Source: CAZEMR01 sp964513465 | GTDB lineage: Bacteria; Bacteroidota; Ignavibacteria; Kapaibacteriales; UBA2268 | DNA: 11,137 bases | NCBI GenBank assembly: GCA_964513465.1 | Contig: CAZEMR010000092.1 | Location: 1 to 11,137, forward strand | Direction of reading: 5' to 3' | Shown: one piece after another, positions 5,128 to 11,137 of the stretch | How positions within the stretch are numbered: position 1 is the first letter of the stretch | Layout of the letters: each line of letters opens with the position of its first letter | Notes under the pieces: model-generated | Database searches by the model: none | Told to the model about the DNA's origin: nothing | Seen by the model: the letters and a program-made list of their open reading frames with translations, nothing else | Translations under genes and position numbers: made by a program

Positions 5128-7449
5128 ATGTTTGTAAAACTACATATTCTTGACATGAAAATAATCGGATTTCTAATATTTATAGTACTGCTTGCTGCGC
5201 CGCAGGACGATATTTTTTCGCAAAGCAGAACTCGCCACAGGGAGGCCCCCACCCAAACCAAACCCACAACCAAACACAGGATATTCCCTGATGAATATTC
5301 CGAACTCGACGAAGTCCCGACGCCGAGTCAGACACAGGACGAGGCGCTATTAAGCCACCTCGAAAAAGCGCGACAAAAATATCTGCAGGCGCTGATTCTG
5401 ATCGAAAACGGCGACACCACGGTTGCAGCAAAATATTTCGATGCTGCTATAGACATCCTGAACCGACTGGTCAGCCATCCGGGCATCGAGCTGAACGAAG
5501 ACTTTACCGATCTTGCTCAATCAGTAATCGAAGATCACGAAACTTTTATAAAATCCCCGGCTATTGCGAACGAAAACTCATCGCTGTTCGTAATCCGCGA
5601 AAAACTATTGGACGAATTCGAGGATTATTCCGAAAAAGTCGAAATTCACTCAATCGAAATGCCTGCGCCCGATACCACAACCTATGCCGGTATGACAATT
5701 CCGGGCCAGTATTTCCGGTTTGCAGGGGATCTCCATGTACCGCTCGACGACAACGAATACGTCCAGACGGGCATCAAATTCCTTACGAAAAATTCAGTCG
5801 GCCGCAAATTCTTCGAAAAATGCCTGCGCCGCAGTACCAAGTGGTTCCCCATGATGGTACGCATCGCCCACGAAGAAGGCGTCCCGGTCGAGATAATATA
5901 TCTGTCGCTCATCGAGAGCGGCCTCGATCCCCAGGCCGTATCCAGCGCCAAGGCTGTCGGGATGTGGCAGTTCATGCGCGCCACCGGCGAGCTTTACGAC
6001 CTTAACACCAAATCGTCGGTCTGGATAGACGAGCGCCGCGATCCCGAAAAAGCCACCCGGGCGGCCATGCGCCATCTGGCGGATTTATACAACGAGCTTG
6101 GCAACTGGCATCTGGCGTTCTCGGCTTATAATTGCGGCCTTTACTGCGTCAAACGCGCCATCCGCCGCACCGGCAGCGAGAACCCCGACTTCTGGGAAGT
6201 TCGCAAATATCTGCCCGAGGAAACCCGCAAATACGTACCTTTATATATAGCGACAGCAAAAATCGCACTCCAGCCCGAAGCCTATGGTTTCGATCTGACT
6301 CTAATCCCCTTCGAGGAAGAATTTAAATACGACACCTATACAATCACCGAACCGGTCAATCTTGGTGCGCTTGCCAAATGCGCAGGCATAAGCCTCGAAG
6401 AGCTTCGCGACATGAATCCCGAGCTTGTGAATTCGGGCACTCCACCGGACGTCCCGGCCTACGAGCTGAAAATTCCATACAGCAGCCGTCAGGAATTTAT
6501 TACGAAATATTCCACTCTAACCCCGCAGGAGAAGCAGCCCTGGATAACTCATCGCGTCACCCGCGGCGAAACTCTCTGGCGCATTGCCCGCGAATATGGA
6601 GTATCTGCCCACGAAATCGCCGATGTCAATGGCCTGAGCGGCCACAAAGCCCGGCTCAAAATTGGCCAGGAGCTTAAAATCCCCTCGGAATCCGCCGAAG
6701 GCCGCGAATCAGTAGCCCGCAAAAGCTCCGACGACAACAGCAGCGAAAGCAGCGTCGATCACGTCGTCCGCCGCGGCGAAACGCTCTACAGCATCGCCCG
6801 CCGATACGGAGTCCGCGTTACCGATCTGCGCAACTGGAACGATATTCCCTACAGCGTGGATAATATCAGCCCGGGCCAGCGCCTCATCGTAGCCAAAAGC
6901 GCCGCCGGAGACGATACGAAAATCGAGAAAATCAAAAAAGCAAAGATTGTGCGCCACAAAGTAAAACGCGGCGAAACACTCAGCGAAATCGCCGAGAATT
7001 ATGGCGCCACAACCAGCAGCATCCGCAATATCAACCGCATCCGCGGCAATAAGATAATCGCCGGCCAGACTCTGAAAATCCAGACCAGAGGCGATTATAC
7101 GCCCTCGCAGCCCAGAACGCTCGTTCATAAAGTCCGCCGAGGCGAATCCCTGGGCACCATCGCCCAGCGCTATGGCGTCAGCACCGAGCAGCTCCAGAAA
7201 TGGAACCCCGACGCAATCGAGGGCACCATGGTATTCAGCGGCACACGCCTGAAAATCCACGATAATAATTACGCCAAGGGCAGCTCTTCGGCCTCGTCCA
7301 ATCCGCCCAAGTATTACAAAATCCGCCCGGGCGACACCCTGATCAGCATTGCCCGCAAATTCGGCGTCAGCGTCGATTCGATCAAACGCAAGAATCGCAG
7401 TCTCGACGAGCGCCGTCTGCAGGTCGGCCAGCGCATCCGGATTCAGTAA
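5128..7449 (+). CDS. MltD-like lytic murein transglycosylase with LysM repeats
   Basis: A 773-residue secreted protein. Residues 10-33 form a signal-like hydrophobic segment after a short polar lead; there is no lipobox cysteine, unlike E. coli MltD. Residues 80-120 look helical. The transglycosylase (SLT) domain spans about 235-370: catalytic Glu263 in LIESGLDP, then AVGMWQFM, and the conserved FSAYNCG block, followed by the MltD-type region with ETRKYVPLYIA. A degenerate LysM-like stretch (about 408-455) precedes five clear LysM repeats at 475-520, 545-588, 609-652, 666-710 and 729-773, each with the [RP]-G-[ED]-[ST]-L core. It should bind and cut peptidoglycan glycan strands, making 1,6-anhydro ends during wall remodelling. 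The eight-base G-rich run GGGGGGAG (5119-5126) stops one base before ATG 5128; an alternative ATG at 5155 would give a cleaner signal peptide but lacks its own site. Confidence 0.93.
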   Translation: MFVKLHILDMKIIGFLIFIVLLAAPQDDIFSQSRTRHREAPTQTKPTTKHRIFPDEYSELDEVPTPSQTQDEALLSHLEKARQKYLQALILIENGDTTVAAKYFDAAIDILNRLVSHPGIELNEDFTDLAQSVIEDHETFIKSPAIANENSSLFVIREKLLDEFEDYSEKVEIHSIEMPAPDTTTYAGMTIPGQYFRFAGDLHVPLDDNEYVQTGIKFLTKNSVGRKFFEKCLRRSTKWFPMMVRIAHEEGVPVEIIYLSLIESGLDPQAVSSAKAVGMWQFMRATGELYDLNTKSSVWIDERRDPEKATRAAMRHLADLYNELGNWHLAFSAYNCGLYCVKRAIRRTGSENPDFWEVRKYLPEETRKYVPLYIATAKIALQPEAYGFDLTLIPFEEEFKYDTYTITEPVNLGALAKCAGISLEELRDMNPELVNSGTPPDVPAYELKIPYSSRQEFITKYSTLTPQEKQPWITHRVTRGETLWRIAREYGVSAHEIADVNGLSGHKARLKIGQELKIPSESAEGRESVARKSSDDNSSESSVDHVVRRGETLYSIARRYGVRVTDLRNWNDIPYSVDNISPGQRLIVAKSAAGDDTKIEKIKKAKIVRHKVKRGETLSEIAENYGATTSSIRNINRIRGNKIIAGQTLKIQTRGDYTPSQPRTLVHKVRRGESLGTIAQRYGVSTEQLQKWNPDAIEGTMVFSGTRLKIHDNNYAKGSSSASSNPPKYYKIRPGDTLISIARKFGVSVDSIKRKNRSLDERRLQVGQRIRIQ

Positions 7450-7469
7450 TTATTTCAAAAATATTAATC

Positions 7470-7506
7470 AAAAGCGGGATTCTGGAAACATTTTCCCGCT
7501 TTTTTT
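7470..7506 (+). terminator. Rho-independent terminator after the transglycosylase gene
   Basis: AAAAGCGGGA (7470-7479) pairs with TCCCGCTTTT (7494-7503) across a 14-base loop, and the T-run continues to 7506. It begins 20 bases after the stop codon and separates the wall enzyme from the signalling genes. Confidence 0.85.
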
Positions 7507-7568
7507 ATGTATATTTCCATAATTTTTTACATTATATATGTGATTTTTCAATGGAATAACGGGGATTT

Positions 7569-8558
7569 ATGTCCGAAAGAACCGAACTGATAGACAAAGT
7601 AGAAGAAAAAACCGGCTGGCATGTTAACCGCCGCCGATTCAAAATTGTAACCGATACATCGCAGTGGATGGAAATCAACAAAGGCGACGTCATCCGGATA
7701 GAGGATTACGAATTCGCAATCCGCGGGAATATGCGCGAGCCACGCTTCGGCATAGACGACCAGCCGAAATACTGGGTCTTCCACGCGATCGACCTCGGCA
7801 CCGGCGAGCAGAAAATCCTCAAGACGGTCTATCACGAGGAATTCTACGCCCACATCGGCATACTCAAGGTGAGGTGCTACCGCAGCCAGTCGAAGGAAAG
7901 CCAGGTGCTCGACATAACCCGTGGCGACCGGCGGTTTATGCAGGGCTTCACCTGTTATGACGAAAAGGGCAATAACGTGCGAATACTCGATTATATAAAT
8001 GGGAAATCTTTTTTCCATTTTATTCCGGACATCGAGAAATCGCATGAGGAGTACTTCCACGAGGATCTGCCCCGAATATTATGGAAGCTGACCGATTCGA
8101 TACTCGCGGTTCAGTTTCTGCATGTCAGCGGGATGTGCCATGGCGACATTCGCAACGACCATATAATAATCGAATCGGGCACTAAAGATTACCGCTGGAT
8201 CGACTTTGACCTTAAGCAGGACGTCCGCGATTTTGATTTGTGGAGTATTGGCAATATCCTTTCCTACACCGTGGGTAAGGGCATACGCACATTCGCCGCG
8301 GCGCTCAAGAGCAGCGTTTTTGACGACCGGATAAAGAAATCGCTCGCCCACGAGGATGCCTCGGCATTCTATGAATACAGGATTATGAATCTGCAAAAAT
8401 TATTCCCGTATATTCCCGAAAATTTAGGCCGGCTGCTGAGGCATTTTACAATCAAACCGATCGGATTTTACAGCGATATCAAAGAATTTATAGCTGATTA
8501 TCAGGAAATGCTCGAAACGGATTTCCCGCGGAGTTCGATTAAAAAAAATGACAATTAA
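7569..8558 (+). CDS. Divergent protein-kinase-fold protein
   Basis: A 329-residue soluble protein with the outline of a protein kinase fold but altered active-site motifs. Lys85 in KILKTV is a candidate ATP-anchoring lysine, with Glu90/91 close by. LDYINGKSF (140-148) resembles the hinge. The catalytic loop reads HGDIRNDHI (191-199): Asp193 is kept as the base, as in the HGD of aminoglycoside-phosphotransferase-like kinases, but the metal-binding Asn of HRDLKPEN is replaced by His198. The metal-binding DFG is DFD (212-214). The F-helix motif DLWSIG (223-228) is normal. The C-terminus ends in a kinase-like helix (SDIKEFIADY). No membrane segment is seen. GGGG (7561-7564) precedes ATG 7569. It lies alone between a terminator and the sensor kinase, 71 bp from it, in the same direction. 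It may be an active atypical kinase or a nucleotide-binding pseudokinase; the substrate is unknown. Confidence 0.75.
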   Translation: MSERTELIDKVEEKTGWHVNRRRFKIVTDTSQWMEINKGDVIRIEDYEFAIRGNMREPRFGIDDQPKYWVFHAIDLGTGEQKILKTVYHEEFYAHIGILKVRCYRSQSKESQVLDITRGDRRFMQGFTCYDEKGNNVRILDYINGKSFFHFIPDIEKSHEEYFHEDLPRILWKLTDSILAVQFLHVSGMCHGDIRNDHIIIESGTKDYRWIDFDLKQDVRDFDLWSIGNILSYTVGKGIRTFAAALKSSVFDDRIKKSLAHEDASAFYEYRIMNLQKLFPYIPENLGRLLRHFTIKPIGFYSDIKEFIADYQEMLETDFPRSSIKKNDN

Positions 8559-8581
8559 GCCCGAACATCTTCTTCATTAAT

Positions 8582-8591
8582 TATATATAAG
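8582..8591 (+). repeat. TATATATAAG element, copy 2
   Basis: TATATATAAG 23 bases past the kinase-like gene's stop and 38 bases before the sensor kinase start. The 71-bp gap has no hairpin followed by T residues, so the two genes may be read on one transcript; this element could also act as an internal promoter -10 region. Confidence 0.4.
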
Positions 8592-8629
8592 ACTCATACG
8601 AAATATAATTCCAGAAGCCCGGAGGCTAT

Positions 8630-10447
8630 ATGAAAACGATTATCGTAGGCGGCGGAAAGGGATGCCGCTCTTTGCTGAAACTGACAAAAAGCCCTATTCT
8701 GAAAGAACTGAAACTGGATATCGTCGGCGTGGTCGATATCAACCCCGTGGCCCCGGGCATGAAGTATGCCGACGGCATGGGAATCGCAACATTTACGGAT
8801 TTTCGAAATGCATTAGCGATCGAGGGCCTCGAAGCGGTAATCGAGCTTACCGGCAAAGACCGCGTCTTGCAGGAACTATATAATTTTATGAAGCCGGGCG
8901 TGCGGCTGATCGACCACAAATTTACCCGCATTTTCTGGGATCTGATCAATATCCACGAAGACCAGAAATGGCACGTCGCCGAGCTCGAAAAGCTTGAACT
9001 CGACCTGCGGCGCGAGCGTAAATTCCTCCAGGAAATCTTCGACAGCAGCGCCGATCTCGAGGTAGTGCTCGATAAGAATATGCAAATTCAGCGCGTTAAT
9101 AAAAAATTCGCGGAATTCGTCGGGCTTGCCCCCGAGCAGGCTATCGGCCGGCGTTGCTTCGATGTGCTCGAAAACACCGAACTGCGATGCTCTCCCTCCG
9201 AGATTGAATGCGTATTCGACCAGATTCTCGAAACCAAAGAGGCCCAGACCACAGTCCGCCGCACTCCCCCGCCGAAGGAATCGCACTGGGAAATAACCCG
9301 CACCCCGATGCTCGACGCCAACTCCGAGATCGAGGCGATACTCGGCACCTGGCATAAAATCACCGAGCGGGTAATGCTCAAACGCGAGATCGAGAGCGCC
9401 GAGCTGCGATTCAAGAGCTTTATAAATTCCGCTCAGGACTGGATTTCGATCAAAGACCTTTCGGGTAATTATATGATTGTCAATCCCGTAACTGCGCGCG
9501 CTTTTGGCCGCCAGCCGGAGGATTTTGCGGGCAAGCCCCCCGAGGAGCTGCTCACGCCCGAGCTGGCCGCAACCATCAAGCGTCACGACCGCGAGGTTAT
9601 CGAAACCGGCCGATCGCATACCTACGATGAAATTATCCCGATCGACGGCGAGGATCATCATTTCCAGACCGTACGCTTTCCGCTGACGGATTATCGAAAC
9701 GAAATCATTGGCGTCTGCACGATTGCACGCGACGTCACGAACGAATATAAGCTGCAGGAACAGCTCATCCAGTCCGAAAAGCTCGCAGCGCTGGGCAAGC
9801 TGGCCGCCGGGGTGGCCCACGAGATCAATAATCCGCTGACCGGGATACTCGCATTTGCCGAAGACCTAGTCGAGGATTTCCCCGACAGCGACCCGCACCA
9901 GGATGACTTCCATGTTATTATTCGCGAGACTCTGCGATGCCGCGATATTGTGCGCAATCTGCTCGACTTTGCGCGCCAGGACAAGCCGCATTTCGAGATA
10001 ATCGACACCAACGAGATTTTAGAAAATGCGCTCAATCTGGTCGAAAGATTGCCCCAATTTAAAGATATTATTATTAAAAAATATGCGGAAACTAATATCC
10101 CTCGCGTGCAGGGCGACCCCAAACAGCTCCAGCAGGTGATGCTCAATCTGATGATCAACGCCGCCGACGCAATGAAGCTGAAGGGCCGCATAGCCGTTTC
10201 GACCGAATACAACCGCCAGAAAAATCAGTGCATTATCTCGGTCGAGGACACCGGGCCGGGCATCCCGGAAAATCTGATCGATAAATTATTCGAGCCATTT
10301 TTCTCGACCAAAGGCACCAACGGGCTCGGCCTGGCCGTAAGCTGGGGCATAATCGAGCGCCACCGCGGATCGATCGAAGTCGATACCGGCGAGGATGGCG
10401 GCGCGATTTTCCGCATCGTATTGCCGGCATATTTCGATAAAAAGTAA
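8630..10447 (+). CDS. Sensor histidine kinase with N-terminal Rossmann-like domain and two PAS domains
   Basis: A 605-residue soluble sensor kinase with no membrane segments. Residues 1-110 form a Rossmann-like domain: beta strand TIIVGGGKGC (3-12), a second strand ending in acidic Asp36 (GVVDINP), GMGI, then AVIELTG (69-75) and VRLIDHKF (91-98), the layout of NAD(P)- or nucleotide-binding domains. PAS 1 (about 131-250) carries three cysteines (176, 187, 194). PAS 2 is about 254-372. HisKA follows, with phospho-acceptor His397 in GVAHEINNP, then the ATPase domain: N-box Asn510, DTGPGIP (540-546), FEPFFSTK (554-561) and GLGLAVS (565-571), all intact. It should autophosphorylate on His397 and pass phosphate to the receiver 34 bp downstream. 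GGAGG (8621-8625) lies four bases before ATG. The Rossmann head suggests sensing of a cofactor or redox state; the ligand is unknown. Confidence 0.9.
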   Translation: MKTIIVGGGKGCRSLLKLTKSPILKELKLDIVGVVDINPVAPGMKYADGMGIATFTDFRNALAIEGLEAVIELTGKDRVLQELYNFMKPGVRLIDHKFTRIFWDLINIHEDQKWHVAELEKLELDLRRERKFLQEIFDSSADLEVVLDKNMQIQRVNKKFAEFVGLAPEQAIGRRCFDVLENTELRCSPSEIECVFDQILETKEAQTTVRRTPPPKESHWEITRTPMLDANSEIEAILGTWHKITERVMLKREIESAELRFKSFINSAQDWISIKDLSGNYMIVNPVTARAFGRQPEDFAGKPPEELLTPELAATIKRHDREVIETGRSHTYDEIIPIDGEDHHFQTVRFPLTDYRNEIIGVCTIARDVTNEYKLQEQLIQSEKLAALGKLAAGVAHEINNPLTGILAFAEDLVEDFPDSDPHQDDFHVIIRETLRCRDIVRNLLDFARQDKPHFEIIDTNEILENALNLVERLPQFKDIIIKKYAETNIPRVQGDPKQLQQVMLNLMINAADAMKLKGRIAVSTEYNRQKNQCIISVEDTGPGIPENLIDKLFEPFFSTKGTNGLGLAVSWGIIERHRGSIEVDTGEDGGAIFRIVLPAYFDKK

Positions 10448-10457
10448 TATATATAAG
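10448..10457 (+). repeat. TATATATAAG element, copy 3
   Basis: TATATATAAG immediately after the sensor kinase stop codon and 24 bases before the response regulator start. The gap has no terminator. The ribosome binding site GAGGA (10469-10473) lies between the element and the ATG. Confidence 0.4.
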
Positions 10458-10481
10458 AACATAAAATCGAGGAATTCACCA

Positions 10482-11137
10482 ATGGAAAACGCAAAAGTCA
10501 ACATCCTGATTGTCGACGACGAGCAGATCGTGATCGACAGCATCAAAAAACACCTGCGCACCGAGGAAGACTACCGCCTGTTCTCCGCCCTATCGGTCGA
10601 TGAAGCCCACGAAATAATGAGCGACAACGAAATTCATATAATACTGACCGATCTGATGATGCCCGACACCGACGGACTCGAATTCACACGCATGATCAAA
10701 CAGCAGGACGAGAGCAAAATAGTAATAATGATAACGGGTTACGCCACCATCAATACCGCGCTGCAGGCAATGCAGCTCGGCGCCTTCGACTACCTGGCCA
10801 AGCCCTTCACCCGCGAGGAGCTGCGCAAAGTCGTCCGCCGCGCCGCCGATCTCGTGGGCGTATCCAAATCCGCCGGCCACGAAAGCAAGCGCATATCCAA
10901 ATCCACGCAATCGGTGCCCGACAGCGAGATTCGCGGCATAGGCCAGCACACCTGGATCATGCGCGAGGAGTCCGGCGAAGTCCGCATGGGAGTCGAGCGT
11001 CCGCTGCTGTACTCTCTCGGCAAAGTGCAGACGGTCTATTTGCCGGGCGAGGGCGACGAAATCCGCCAGGGCAGCGTATACTGCCAGATATTCTCGTCCG
11101 ACCTGCGCACACACTCGCTGCTATCGCCGCTGACCGG
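10482..11137 (+). CDS. Response regulator with C-terminal glycine-cleavage-H-like domain (3' end outside window)
   Basis: 218 complete codons are visible; the gene runs off the window. Residues 1-120 are a canonical receiver: acidic pair Asp12/Asp13, phospho-acceptor Asp57 in LTDLMMPDTDG, Thr85 in ITGYA, and Lys107 in AKPF, so phosphorylation by the upstream kinase is expected. A Ser/Lys-rich linker follows (about 126-147). From about 150 the sequence resembles GcvH, the lipoyl carrier of the glycine cleavage system: GQHTWIMRE, GEVRMGVERP, LGKVQTVYLPGEGDEIRQG and LLSPLTG. At the place of the lipoylated Lys in E-S-V-K-A the sequence reads FSSDLRTHS, with Leu208 then Arg209 and no lysine nearby, so it should not carry lipoate. 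Start ATG 10482 has GAGGA eight bases upstream. No DNA-binding domain is seen. The receiver is certain; the GcvH-like call is strong by motif. Confidence 0.85.
   Translation, partial: MENAKVNILIVDDEQIVIDSIKKHLRTEEDYRLFSALSVDEAHEIMSDNEIHIILTDLMMPDTDGLEFTRMIKQQDESKIVIMITGYATINTALQAMQLGAFDYLAKPFTREELRKVVRRAADLVGVSKSAGHESKRISKSTQSVPDSEIRGIGQHTWIMREESGEVRMGVERPLLYSLGKVQTVYLPGEGDEIRQGSVYCQIFSSDLRTHSLLSPLT

Noticed and set aside
6709..7260. A 183-codon open frame on the minus strand within the LysM region
   Set aside because: It mirrors the repeated LysM codons of the sense strand and has repetitive, non-family sequence.
8876..9820. A 314-codon open frame on the minus strand inside the sensor kinase gene
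   Set aside because: It lies wholly opposite a gene with intact PAS and kinase motifs, has no recognisable domain, and is explained by the codon bias of the GC-rich sense strand.
10590..11114. A 174-codon open frame on the minus strand opposite the response regulator
   Set aside because: The plus strand encodes a clear receiver and GcvH-like domain with a ribosome binding site. The antisense protein is low-complexity Ala/Val/His and resembles nothing known.

Overview
The window looks like a chromosomal piece of a free-living, probably uncultured, Gram-negative-type bacterium. The support is a MltD-like LysM lytic transglycosylase, a PAS histidine kinase next to a response regulator, and rather GC-rich coding DNA separated by very AT-rich, TATATA-containing gaps. 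Isoleucine ATA codons are common. I cannot assign a phylum. The Rossmann/PAS/HisKA kinase next to a receiver/GcvH-like protein recalls signalling proteins of Desulfobacterota-like and FCB-related lineages, but this is memory, not a search.

Layout. (1) 1-173: remains of a small DUF2188-like gene, readable in one frame across two in-frame TAA codons. (2) 188-907 (minus): LysE-type amino-acid exporter with a TTG start. (3) 908-1160: divergent control region with a perfect 8-bp inverted repeat that supplies a TTGACA -35 box to each strand. (4) 1161-3277: LAT-like amino-acid permease and a YciO/YrdC-family protein, 14 bp apart and closed by a strong terminator at 3301-3346. (5) 3389-4934: ATP-binding protein and ABC-3 permease of a zinc/manganese-type importer, overlapping by 8 bp, with no binding-protein gene here. 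(6) 5128-7449: secreted MltD-like transglycosylase with five clear LysM repeats, closed by a terminator. (7) 7569-11137: three signalling genes reading the same way: a divergent protein-kinase-fold protein, a hybrid sensor kinase with an N-terminal nucleotide-binding-like Rossmann domain, and a response regulator that runs off the window and carries a glycine-cleavage-H-like (lipoyl-fold) output domain lacking the lipoylated lysine.

How they may work together. The exporter and the permease could be co-controlled from the shared palindrome to balance an amino-acid pool. The last three genes are the most unusual part. A kinase-like protein, a sensor that could bind a nucleotide or redox cofactor through its Rossmann head, and a receiver coupled to a non-catalytic lipoyl-fold domain suggest a signalling pathway that reports metabolic or redox state and does not end in a recognisable DNA-binding domain. 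The domain calls rest on visible motifs; the pathway is inference.
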